Assembly: GCF_016786355.1 (NCBI RefSeq)
Contig: NZ_JADWYX010000001.1
Coordinates: 1 to 64,000, forward strand
DNA: 64,000 nucleotides
From: Frankia sp. AgB1.9
GTDB lineage: Bacteria; Actinomycetota; Actinomycetes; Frankiales; Frankiaceae
Direction of reading: 5' to 3'
Positions 50,960 to 61,300 of the stretch are shown here, piece by piece. The position numbers were made by a program, and so were the translations under genes. The notes below the pieces were generated by a model. The model did no database searches, was not told where the DNA came from, and saw nothing but the letters and a program-made list of their open reading frames with translations. Within the stretch, counting starts at the first letter, position 1. Every line of letters begins with the position of its first letter.

Positions 50960-52219
50960 ATGGACCTTGACCACGCCCTGCGGGTTGTTGACACCGAGAT
51001 TCATTTGTCCGGAAGCAGCGACGACGAACTCGTCAGCAAGATCCAGAGTGTGAAGGGCTTCAACGCCGACAAGGACCTCGCGCCCGCCGTCGGGTTGGAA
51101 TCGGGTGTTCGCCTTCGGCCAGTCGAGGCGCTCCACATGCTCTCCTACGTGACTCGCCCTCGTTATCAGGATGACCTCCTCGACCTCTACCTGCAGTGGG
51201 GTCGCCTCCGCTACCTCGGCTTCTTCGATCTGACCTCCGATAAAGTCCCGCAGCTGTGTGTCAGCGAGCCGGGCCGCGGGGTCGTCGGCAACCAGAGGAG
51301 GGTCACGTCCGAAGAGCTGGGCATCGGCTTCGGCGCGCTTCTCAGCCAGCGCTGGTTCGAGCGGTCAGGCGTCGCTGGCGAGGTGATCCGAGTGCTTGAC
51401 ATCGATGTTGCGTTCCGTGACGGACACGTACGCGCAGGCGGGGAGCGCTACCCGGTGAAGAAGGCTGGGGTGCGACGCCCTGACTACCTGCTGATCGCGG
51501 ACGACGCTTCCGTTCCCTCGCGCTACCGAGTGCGGGCTGTCGAATGCAAGGGCACCAAGTACCCGGCGCATGCGATCCAACAGCTGGCGAGCGCCGTCGA
51601 GCAGCTCGGCGGGCTCACGGTGGACGGCCGAGTCCCGGCTGGCATGGCCGTGAGCACCATCCTGGCCGACAACGGGTTGCGATATCTCGCGCTGGATCCC
51701 CAGGATGAGGACGAGCCCAGTTACGAGGTACGAGCCGAGCGCGTACGGCAGGTGCGAGGCTTCCGCATCGCCGACAATGCTCGCGATGTCGACTCAGGAG
51801 AACTGGTGGATGCTGGGCTGCCTGGTTCGTGGGCGATGCTCGCTGACTTCGCGGGCAACCTGCCCGCCGTCGAACGCTGGGCCCCGAGGGTCATGCGACA
51901 GCGGCTGGACCGCAGACCACGGGAACGGCCGTTCTATGAGACCCCGTTTGGCACAGCGCGCGGGACGAGTGCCACCTTCGCCTTCGAGGGCCAAAGGTTG
52001 ACCCTTCGCTGCGGGGTCGAAGCAAGCCTCGACCAACAACTGTCCAGCGGCGACGTGGACGCCGTCCTCGAAGTCCAAGCGGCCTTCGCCCGACGTCTCA
52101 CCGCCTCGAAAGCGCGCCCGCAGGTGAGCGCGAGTCCCAGCCTTGCCACGCGGGGAGATACACGTGAGGTCCATTCCGCGATGCCCGACGGCTCGATCTA
52201 CTCGCTGATCGCGACCTAA
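50960..52219 (+). CDS. Hypothetical protein with PD-(D/E)XK nuclease-like motif
   Basis: A 419-residue protein not assigned to a named family. The centre has VRRPDYLLIADD (about residue 171) and, 22 residues on, VRAVECKGTKYPAHAIQQLA. P-D followed by E-C-K-G, then a helix with paired Gln, is the restriction-endonuclease-like core pattern. The N-terminal 150 residues are helical and may bind DNA or a partner. It lies between the AbiEii-type gene and the helicase operon, so a defence role is plausible but inferred. Confidence 0.6.
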   Translation: MDLDHALRVVDTEIHLSGSSDDELVSKIQSVKGFNADKDLAPAVGLESGVRLRPVEALHMLSYVTRPRYQDDLLDLYLQWGRLRYLGFFDLTSDKVPQLCVSEPGRGVVGNQRRVTSEELGIGFGALLSQRWFERSGVAGEVIRVLDIDVAFRDGHVRAGGERYPVKKAGVRRPDYLLIADDASVPSRYRVRAVECKGTKYPAHAIQQLASAVEQLGGLTVDGRVPAGMAVSTILADNGLRYLALDPQDEDEPSYEVRAERVRQVRGFRIADNARDVDSGELVDAGLPGSWAMLADFAGNLPAVERWAPRVMRQRLDRRPRERPFYETPFGTARGTSATFAFEGQRLTLRCGVEASLDQQLSSGDVDAVLEVQAAFARRLTASKARPQVSASPSLATRGDTREVHSAMPDGSIYSLIAT

Positions 52220-52631
52220 TAACGGAGCCCTACGACGGCCCCATGCCTGACCCTTCGTGCTGGTGCAGTGGCTCCGCCACGTCGATAGGGGTGGTGCGTA
52301 CCGCTCGTGCGGTGTGTCCGAGTCTGCGAACTGTTCGTTGGCCTTGGTCAGCAGTGGGTGGTCAACCTGGTCGAGGGGGCTCCAGGCCGGCGTGGCGACA
52401 GGTGCGGATCTTCGCGCAGGCAGCGCAGGGTCGGACGGACCGGCATGGTGTCACTCGTTCCGGTCGCCGACGCCGCCAAGTTGTTCGATCCGCTCCGGCG
52501 ACAGTTCGGTCAGTGCGGCACGCTCTCGCGCTGACCAGGCCGAGTTGGGAGACGTTTTCTACGACGGGATCGCTACCCGGGCTGATCCGATGATCGACCA
52601 ATGGAAGCGCGACGTCCTTTGAGGAGAAGCC
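52220..52631. other. Gene-poor gap, possible decayed toxin gene
   Basis: No frame in this 412-nt stretch has a recognisable domain. The frame ending at 52622 (last residues MIDQWKRDVL) stops 9 nt before the antitoxin-like ATG, the spacing of a toxin-antitoxin operon, so a degraded toxin is possible. Confidence 0.25.
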
Positions 52632-53108
52632 ATGACCGAGGACGCCCCCCGGCCGGCGTCGACGTTCGTCCGTAGGAATGAGCGCCTGGACCAGCTGTTG
52701 TCCGATCCGCAGCTCGCCGCCGACGTCGCCGAGGCGCACGCCGCCGCCGAGGAGATGGACCGGGTCTACGCCATGAACCTTGCGATGATCCGCAAGGCGG
52801 CACAGATGACCCAGACCGAGGTCGCCAAAAAGCTCGGAGTCGGCCAGGCCGCAGTCTCCCGCCTCGAAAGCCGCGAGGACATGCTCCTGTCCACCCTGTA
52901 CGACTACCTCACCGCCACCGGCGCCGACGCCGCCAGCATCGTCGTCACCGTCCACGGACGCCGCATCGAACTCGACCTCGCCAGCATCCGCGCCCCCCAC
53001 GCCGCCTCACCCGCGCGGCACTCTGTCGATCTAGTCGGAGTCGTCATTGGGGACCCGGGCGGCGTCGGGGCCAAGAAGGTTGGACCAGGCCGTTGCGCGG
53101 CAACGTGA
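52632..53108 (+). CDS. XRE-family antitoxin-like regulator (orphan)
   Basis: A 158-residue protein. Residues about 50-110 are a HigA-like helix-turn-helix: MNLAMIRKAAQMTQTEVAKK, LGVGQAAVSRLESREDMLLS, then TLYDYLTATGAD and VHGRRIELDL. The last 45 residues after that look like read-through of formerly non-coding DNA. GAGGAGAAG precedes the ATG. The position just upstream (52220-52631) is where a HigB or RelE toxin gene would sit, but no frame there reads as one, so the toxin may be decayed. It ends 18 nt from the convergent helicase gene. Confidence 0.72.
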   Translation: MTEDAPRPASTFVRRNERLDQLLSDPQLAADVAEAHAAAEEMDRVYAMNLAMIRKAAQMTQTEVAKKLGVGQAAVSRLESREDMLLSTLYDYLTATGADAASIVVTVHGRRIELDLASIRAPHAASPARHSVDLVGVVIGDPGGVGAKKVGPGRCAAT

Positions 53109-53126
53109 TGGCTCTGTTCGCCGACA

Positions 53127-55370
53127 TCAGGTGCCCTCTGGTCGGGAAGGCAAGAGGGGGCTAGGCGTCACGCTCCAGCTGATGACAAGAGTGTCGCGGG
53201 CTCGCGTGGTGGCGACGAAGAGCAGCGAGCGGGCTTTACGAACTTCCTGGGCGTAGCGGGGCGGGTCTTCGGCCTTGTAGCGGTCAATGGCGGCCCGGGG
53301 GATGACACCGGCGGACACGGCGGTGATCGCGAGCTTCTGGTACTCGAGGCCTTTGAAGCGATGCATGGTCCCGACGTGGATGTCGCCGTCGCCCTGGGGG
53401 CCGTCCTTCGTGAGCTCGGCGCAGGCGAGTCCCGCGCCTGTGAGGTGGTGGATGGCATCGGCGACGCGCTCGCGGTCGGCGACACAGACGGCGATGCGGC
53501 CGGTGGGGTCGAGGGTGAGTGCCTTGAGCTCGGCCCGCCATGCGGAGACGGTTTCGACGAGGCCGCCGAGTTCCTTGTCCCAGGAGCTGTACCCCCGGAC
53601 GTCGGGCACGCGGCCCCGGAGGATGGCGCGATAGCCAGCGAGAGTGTCCGTGCCGTCGTCGAGGTCGTCGTAGGTGGTGTGGGCGGGGTCGACAACCTGC
53701 TGGGCCCAGCCGAGGATCTCGCGGGTGCTGCGGTAGCTGAGGGTGAGGCGGGTCGACCGGCCGCGGATGTTGATGCCGAGTGGACCCAGCGTGACGTAGT
53801 GGTCGTAGATCCGCTGGTGGGTGTCGCCAGCTAGGAACAGGTCGTTGGGGCCCGCCGGGTTGGCCATGGCCCGCAGCATCTTCCAATGCGCGGCCCGGAG
53901 GTCCTGCGCCTCGTCGACGACGATGTGCCGGTAGCGCCACGTCAGGTTGCGCCGCCCTGAGCTGTCGTCGTCCGCGGGCGTGGTGCCGCGCTCGGCGACG
54001 CGGCGGGCCCGGTCGGTCTCGTAGCGGGCCGCGCGCTCCGCAGCCTGCCCCCAGGTCTCCATGCCGAGCTTGTCGAGGCGGGCGGTGAACTGCTCGACGA
54101 GCTTCCAGACCTGGTTGCGTTCGACTCGGGTGAGGGCCGTCCCGCGGCCAGCGCGGCGGACCGCGAAGTAGTCGGCACGGGTGGTGACGGACTGGCCGAG
54201 GATGACCTGGTCCCATTCGTCGAACAGGAACGGTGCTTCCCAGCGGATCTCGCTGACCTCGGCGAGAAGCTGGCGGAGCTCGCTGGCGGCGACCTGGTCG
54301 CTGACGCGCTTTTTGCGATGTTGAGTGGATGTGTTCTCGCCGAGGACGCGGGCGGCGAGCTGGTCGATGTGCGTGACATCGACGCGGGCGAGCAACGCCG
54401 GCTCGATCAACGACGCGAGGCGCATGCGCAGGTCAGCGGCCAGGTTCGCCGTGTAGGTCGTGAGGAGGATTGGCTTGTCGATACCCGGCGGGAGCTTCTC
54501 TACCAGGTGTTTGACGCGGTGGAGCGCGACGATGGTCTTACCGGTACCCGGCCCGCCGGAGACACGTGCGGGTCCGCGGTAGTTCGCGTAGGCGACGCGA
54601 CGCTGGGTGGGATGCAGGAAGACCTTCCAGGCACGGAAGTCGCCCTCCTCGATGGCCTGTTGAAGGGTCTCGTCCACCGCGGTGACCTGGGTGCGCCGTA
54701 GAGCGGCGGGCAGGTCGGTGCGGTCGGGTTCCTCGTTGAGGCGGACCTGAGCGGTGATCTCGGCGCGGACCTCGTCAACTGTCATACCTGCGGCCAGCGC
54801 GTAAAGGATGTCCTTCGACAGCGGCGGGGCGCCGGTGAGCAGCAGATCCAGCTCGGCGTCGGTGGTGACACGGAGCGCTAGGTCGACCAGCGCCTCGGCG
54901 ACGCCGAGGCTGAGTAGAAGCTCGGCGTCGTAGTCAGCGAGCCGGGGCTTCGTGGGTTCCGGGAGCACCGGAGGCGCGACCCGGCCACGGGCCGCGCTGG
55001 CGAGGTCCGCGCGACGGACGCTGCTGTCTCCCAGAACGGTGAGATCGACGCATTCGATCTCACCGGTGATCCGGTTGATGTCGACCTTTAGCCCGTCGTA
55101 GACGTCCTTGCGATCTCGAACCGCGATGACCAGCCAGTTCTGAGTGCCGTCCCCGTCGACGCCGGCGCGCAGCAGTAGCGCGCGATGGTCGGGGCCGACC
55201 TTCGCCCGGTAGACGTGCGTATGACCCTTGAGCGGCTTGAGGTCCAGGCCGGGGTGGTCAGGGTTGGCGCGGAAGTGGTGGCAGAAGTTGAAGTAGTCCG
55301 CCTTCGCCTTCTGGCTGAGCTTGTAGAGCTCCTCTTCGGCCTTGCGGTACATGCTGACTCGGGCGGTCAT
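53127..55370 (-). CDS. UvrD/Rep-type helicase with N-terminal RelE-like domain
   Basis: A 747-residue superfamily 1 helicase. Residues about 5-95 look like a RelE/ParE fold: YKLSQKAKADYFNFCHHFRA, LKPLKGHTHVYRAKVGPDHR and WLVIAVRDRKDVYDGL. The helicase core has the Walker A GGPGTGKT (about 270), DEAQD (about 485), YRSTREILG, a motif V-like TMHRFKGLEYQKL and motif VI ATTRARDTL. Its ATG overlaps the stop of the giant helicase gene (TGATG), so it is the last gene of the defence-like operon. It probably unwinds or translocates on DNA for the nuclease or methylase partner. Confidence 0.88.
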   Translation of the reverse strand: MTARVSMYRKAEEELYKLSQKAKADYFNFCHHFRANPDHPGLDLKPLKGHTHVYRAKVGPDHRALLLRAGVDGDGTQNWLVIAVRDRKDVYDGLKVDINRITGEIECVDLTVLGDSSVRRADLASAARGRVAPPVLPEPTKPRLADYDAELLLSLGVAEALVDLALRVTTDAELDLLLTGAPPLSKDILYALAAGMTVDEVRAEITAQVRLNEEPDRTDLPAALRRTQVTAVDETLQQAIEEGDFRAWKVFLHPTQRRVAYANYRGPARVSGGPGTGKTIVALHRVKHLVEKLPPGIDKPILLTTYTANLAADLRMRLASLIEPALLARVDVTHIDQLAARVLGENTSTQHRKKRVSDQVAASELRQLLAEVSEIRWEAPFLFDEWDQVILGQSVTTRADYFAVRRAGRGTALTRVERNQVWKLVEQFTARLDKLGMETWGQAAERAARYETDRARRVAERGTTPADDDSSGRRNLTWRYRHIVVDEAQDLRAAHWKMLRAMANPAGPNDLFLAGDTHQRIYDHYVTLGPLGINIRGRSTRLTLSYRSTREILGWAQQVVDPAHTTYDDLDDGTDTLAGYRAILRGRVPDVRGYSSWDKELGGLVETVSAWRAELKALTLDPTGRIAVCVADRERVADAIHHLTGAGLACAELTKDGPQGDGDIHVGTMHRFKGLEYQKLAITAVSAGVIPRAAIDRYKAEDPPRYAQEVRKARSLLFVATTRARDTLVISWSVTPSPLLPSRPEGT

Positions 55371-58300
55371 CAGGCGCCTTCCGGGTCCGGGAGGAGCAGC
55401 GTGCGCAGGTCCTCGAGGTGCTCAAGCCATCCGACGGCGGTGTTCACCGTCCAGCCGGCGGCAAGGTACGCGGCGACGCGTCGTTCACCCTCGTCGTCGC
55501 CAGGCTCATGGGGTACGACGACTGCTGCCCTGGCCGGTTCGTCCCAGCCGAACTCGGCGAGCCAGCGGTGGGCGCCCAGCTCGTAGCCGAAGACGGGAGC
55601 CGGCGCGCCGACGCCGACGAGGGCCTCGGCGAGGCGGAGCAGATCGGGGTTGTCGGCTGGATCGTCGCGCAGTATCTCCAGGATGTCGGTCCAGCCGGGA
55701 TCTGCCAGCGCGTCGGCGCCGTGCGAGGGCGTGCCCGCTGGGACAGGCTGCTCCGGGACCGCGACGGGTGACGGCAAGTCCGGCGCGGGGACTCCGGGCA
55801 GCGAGTCGAGCTCACCCATGCCGTCACAGGCCCGGAGGACCTCGACGGGGAAGTCGGCTGCCTCGCTGGCGGCGAGCTGAACGCCGTCGCCCTCGCCGAA
55901 GGCGAGGAACTGGGTCAGGTTCGTCCAGTACAGCCAGGCCCGCCAGCGCAGCCGGTGGGCAGGATCGTCGAGCGCGGCGTCACGATCGTCGAGTATGGCG
56001 AGAACGGTCCAACGCGGTGCCTCCGGCTCCGACATGTCGAGGATGACGACGAGCGGCAACCCGGCGTCGTCCCGTGCCCGGAAGACGACCAGATGTCCGG
56101 GTGATCCATCGGGCACCACGGCGGATGGTCTGCCGTCGCCGGCGAGCGCACGCAGCTCACCGCGAACCGCACGGGCGACGTCCTTCGCCTGGTCCGTGGT
56201 GACGACTTGTTCGATGCCCGACGATCGGAGGAGGCCCATGGCCATCGCGCCGGCCGGACCGAGCCAGCGGGTGGGAGCAGGCGCTCGCAGGTAGGCGATC
56301 AGGCTCGCGATCGGATTGGCGAAGACGGTTGGTCCGAGCTGGGCCCGCTGCCCACCGAGCCGTTCATACCCCTCCCGCGCCGCCTCCTCAGCCTGCCCGC
56401 CATAGGGGGGCCACACGGGCACCGCCTCCCGGCTGCCGCCGAAGAGGTCCAGGTCGTCCCAGGTGATCTGGAAGACGACGTCGCGGCGGGCACGGAGCCG
56501 GGCCCGCTTGGCGGCGTCGTGGGCGATCCGGTTGTGGGCGTGGGTGGCGTGGAACCGGAACCCTTCGAGGTAGACGTGGACCTTCTGTCGCGGCCCGTCG
56601 ACCCGGGTGAACGTGAAGTCTGGCCGGGTGCCGTCGGCTGGGTCCTGGGCGGTGAGCCGCCAGTGGACGACTTCGTTGCCGGCGGTGAACCGGAGATGGC
56701 CGCTGGCGTGGCCCTCCTCGTCGAGCGCGACATCGTCGGTGATCCGCGCCCAGGTCCTTAGCGTCGCGAGGAAGCGGGCCTCCAGGTCGGACTCGACCTG
56801 CTGGTCGAGTCCAACCGTGCCGGTGTCCTCAATGGCGGTGACGTCCCAGCCGTCGCCGCCGCCCGCGTCGAACAGCAGAGGCTCCAGCATCGCCAGCGCC
56901 GCCCGACGAGAGACCACGTCCTGTCGCGATTCCGGCGCGTACAGGTGCAGACAGCGGTGGCAGGCTCGACGCTGCTCCTCGGCGCACGGGCAGTCGAGCA
57001 GCTTGTCGTAGGCGGCGCGCAGGGTGTCGCGCATGGCGTCCGGCGCGGTGAGGCGGTCGAGGTAGCCAGTCCCGCCAGGTAGCGAGTCGAACAGGACGAG
57101 GAACCAGCGTCGCTCACCGGTCGCCCGGTCGGGCATGGACGCGATCGTCGTGGCGAGGTGCTGTGGATCGCCGCCGAAGTGCAGGTCCACGCCCATCCGC
57201 AACGCGGCCCGCAGTGACTCGACCCGTTCGTCGACGTCGGCGCTGGCCACCGGCAGAAGCACCCGCAGGGCCTCGGTGCGCAGCTGGTGGGCGAGCAGCA
57301 CCGGCTCCTGGGTGACGCCCGCGTCGCGCTTACCGCGACGCAGTGGGCACCACGGCCGGTGATGCCGCAGAGCCGGGTCGCGCGTCGCCGACTCGGACAA
57401 CGCGTCTGACGGTGGGTTGAACACGGGCTGGCCGTCGGCGGTCGCCGCGCCGCAGCCGGTGCACACGAAGAACGGAGCGAGGCGCAGCCGGTGGCCCGCG
57501 AACTGGTCGCGCGCCTGGGCGTCGAAGCGCATCGGGCCGACGTTGACCCGGCGGATCATCGCGGTGCGGCAGTAGTCGACGCCGAAGGTCTGATGGGTGT
57601 GCCGCCACGATCCGGGTTCGATCCGGTCGGCGGGGAAGTCGACGGCGTCGACCTCGGTGTAGAAACGCCGCTCGCGCTCGTCGTGGTCGTCGCTGATCCG
57701 GGCGTCCTCCTGCTTGTCCCGAGAGGTGACGGTCACCGGCTCGACGACCTGGAACAGGCACGAGCCGTCGTCAGCGATCTGGACCGAACTGCACCTGGGG
57801 CACGGGGAACGGTCCTCGGTGGCGTTGTCGGTGCGGACGTAGCCGCATTCGGGGCAGAACCGCCACCGCAGCCAGTCCCGGCGCCCATCGGTGGCAATCT
57901 CCAGACCGGTGACCTGATGGCGGTAGCCGTTGACGTAGAAGCTGTTGCCCGGTGCCAGCTCCGAGAGCGCGAGCCGCCGCGGCCGTTCGTACTCGACCAG
58001 GTCGGACGTGAACCGGATCTTGCCGGTGATGGGATCGACGCTCTCCGGGCCGTAGATCGCCGCTGACAGTGTGGTCACCGCGTCGATCAGCGCGTAGTTC
58101 GGCAACAGCCCCAGATCGCAGAGTGCGGTCGAGGCCGGGGTCTGACCGAGGTCGAGCAGCCGGCGTCCGACGGCGCGGTGCTCGGCATCCAGCTCGGCCT
58201 TCAGCACAGCCTGTTCTTCGTTGCTGTCGTGCAGCTCGTCGCGGGCCTCGCCGATCGCGCGCAGCCGGTTGCGCAGCGCCTCCTCCTTGCCGCGCCACTC

Positions 58301-61300
58301 CCGCTCGGCCGCTTCGACGGCTCCGGCGAGGCCGCCGGTCGCATAGCCGCGCAGCTCGCCCTGGGCCTGCTCGCTGATACCGGTGGGGAACAGACCGAGG
58401 AAGCGCTCGACGAGCGCGGCTCCGTCATGGAGCGCGGCTGTTACCAGGTCGACCAGATAGCCCGAGGGGCCGAAGAGCTTGGGCGCCCGCGTCGGCAGCG
58501 GGCGCAGCGGCACCTCGTCCGGCCGTGGCAGCCGGCCCGCGGCGGCCAGGTCCAGCAGGTGCGCCAGGTACTGGCGGCGCAGGATCTCCACCGCGGACAG
58601 GTAGCAGCCCGGCGGAACGATCGTCCCAGCGATCATGTCCTTCGGCTGGTCCATGAAGTAGAGGTCCCGCCGCCGCCGGTCCAGGATCGTCAGCAGGAAC
58701 GCGTTGCCCGTCCGGCGCCCGGCCCGGCCGACCTGCTGGGCGTAGTTGGCCGGCCGGCGAGGCAGCGCCGCCAAAACCACCGCCGACAGATCCCCGACGT
58801 CGATGCCCAGCTCCAGCGTCGGTGTACACGACAGCACGTTCGGAGCCTTGAACCCCTCCCCGTCGCGGAAGGCCTTCTCGACCCGCTCCCGCTGCGGCCG
58901 GGTCAGCATCCCCGTGTGCTCGGCGGTGATCACGTGGTACGGGCCGGCGGTCCGGTACAAGCGCCGGTAGTAGTCCTGGGTGTAGTCACGGTCGCGGTGA
59001 TGACGGCCGAGCCCGGCCGGCTGGTCACCGGCAACGAGCCGGCCGTCGCGGCACCGGTAGGACGGGCACGGCTGGCCACGCCACTGGTCGAGCAGCGACG
59101 GGTGCACCGTCTGCTCCCAGAAGCACACGGGGCAGCGGACGAAGGCGACCCGTACCTTGTCATCCGTCAGGAGCTCCGCTTCGATGGCTCCCGGTAGCAG
59201 ACCGTAGACGCGAGCCGAGCTGTCGAGCGGCGTGTGCACCGCGAGCAGACCGGCCCGCACGAGCGCGGGCAGCGCCTCGCTCCAGAACTCGTCGGCTTGG
59301 TCGCGGGTCACCTCCAGACAGCGCTGCGCCCACCGCTCGTACCAGGACAGCCGGCCGGTGGCGACATCGAACTCGGTGCGGTTCTTCGGCTTTGCGAGTA
59401 GGAACTTCGGCGCGGCAATTCCGCGCGGAAACGCGCGCATGCCCAGTGGCCTTCCGCCCCAGACCTGGTAGCGGTTGGTTCCCGCCTCATCGAGGTAGCC
59501 GCCCAGCCACTGGTGCGCCACCGCGCCCCGGGTGCGCAGACGTTCCAGGAACACTCGCAGCAACGCCAGGTAACGTGCGTCGTCCTGCTCCTGGACCTGC
59601 ATCTCCGTGCGACCGAGCCCACGATGGATCTCGCGGGCCATCGCGGCCGCGCCTGCGGGATCCCGCATGAGGACGTGCGCCGCGGCAGTGCGAGTCAGCT
59701 CCAGGGTGCGGCCATTCCGCGAGCGGAAACCGAACTCCATCAGCGTGTCGAAGGCGAGGCGCTGCCCGATCAGATCCCAGGTCGCCCGGTCACCACCCTT
59801 GCCGGACAGCAGCCGCTCCACCGGGCGCAGCCCATGCAGATCCGGCGGCACCACGGCGGACAGCGTCTTGTCCTCAGCCGGTGCCTCGTCGACCGCCGTG
59901 ATCACATCGGCGATCAGGTCGTTGAGCGCGGTCGGCGCGTCCGTTGACAGCCGGCTGACCAGCAGCGCGCGCAGCGAGAACGTGAAGGACCGAGTCGCGA
60001 CGAACCCGGCTCGGTGGGCTGCGTCCTGGACCGAGTCGTTGAACATCAACGTCTTGTCCTCGTGCAGCGAGCGGTCCAGCTCACCGGACGTGAAGAGCTG
60101 CGTGATCGACGCGGCGGCGAGCGCCGCCGGACCGGTGCCCAGGAAACGAATCGCGTTGCGTTCGCCGCACGCCGGGCACCAATCCTGCTCCGCGGCCGTG
60201 TTCGCCGACGGGCCGAGCTGCACGAGGACGAACGCGCTGTCTGGCGCTAGCCGAGGCGTCCGCTTCTCAGGGTCGAAGTCCCGGTCGAGAACGGGTATCC
60301 GCAGCCGCTGCGTCATCGTGTCCAGGACCTGCACCTCTCCGCCCACGGACAGCAGCGTCGACCCACCGGTGCGGGCGCCGGGCCGGCCGAGCCGTGCGCC
60401 GGCCAACGCCTCCTCGTCGGTCGCCGCGATCAGAGCGCGGACCCGCAGCTTGTCCGGGCCGACTGACGCCCGACGGATCTTGAAGGTGTCGAACTCGACG
60501 ACGGCGTCATCGCTCTCCGGCGAGAACACCGCCCAGCCCGACCGGCCGCATGCCCGGCAATAGACCGCCGGCAGGAACACGTTCGCCGCCTGGACCGCCG
60601 TCGTCGTCGCGGCCGGCAGCACGCGGCCCCCATCGTCGGGGACAGCGGCCATCGTGCCGGCCACATCCCACCGGAACTCTGCCCGCGGCCACGGCAGTAC
60701 ACCGCGCAGCAGCTGCGACACGGCGCGGGCCCACTGGTGCACCTCGACGTGCACGAAGGGCCGCGGCGTCCGCTCGCCGCGCGAAGCCGGATCACGGGCC
60801 CAGGACAGCAGGGCGACGAACCGGGCCAGCGCCTCGGCCGCCTTCTCCGGCCGGCGAGTGACCGCCTCCGACCAGTTCGCGGCGCCGTGCCGCCACATCA
60901 GGTCCAGGATCTCCGGACCGGTCCGCACCTCGTCCCCGAGTGCCAGCAGCACCGCCCTGGTGAGCACATGGTGACGCAGCCGCTCCGCCAGCGCGAACGG
61001 GTCCAGGTTCTCCTCGTCGGTCACGGCCGCGGCCAGCCGGGCCAAGCCGTCGTCCGTCGTCGACGGATTCGGTAGCGCGAGCAGTTCCTCTGGTGTGGGG
61101 AGCGATTGATGGATCAGATCACCGGACGGGATGAAGTCGTCTACCGACTGCCGGCTCTCCCCGATCACCGCGTCCGCCGTGACGGCGGTGCCGAACACCT
61201 GGCTCGCCACGTCGAGCAGATCGCGCAGGCCGGACTCGCCAGCGGACGCCAGCGTCGCCGACGTCGCCACCGGGCAGATCGCTCCCAACGGCCGGCCGGG

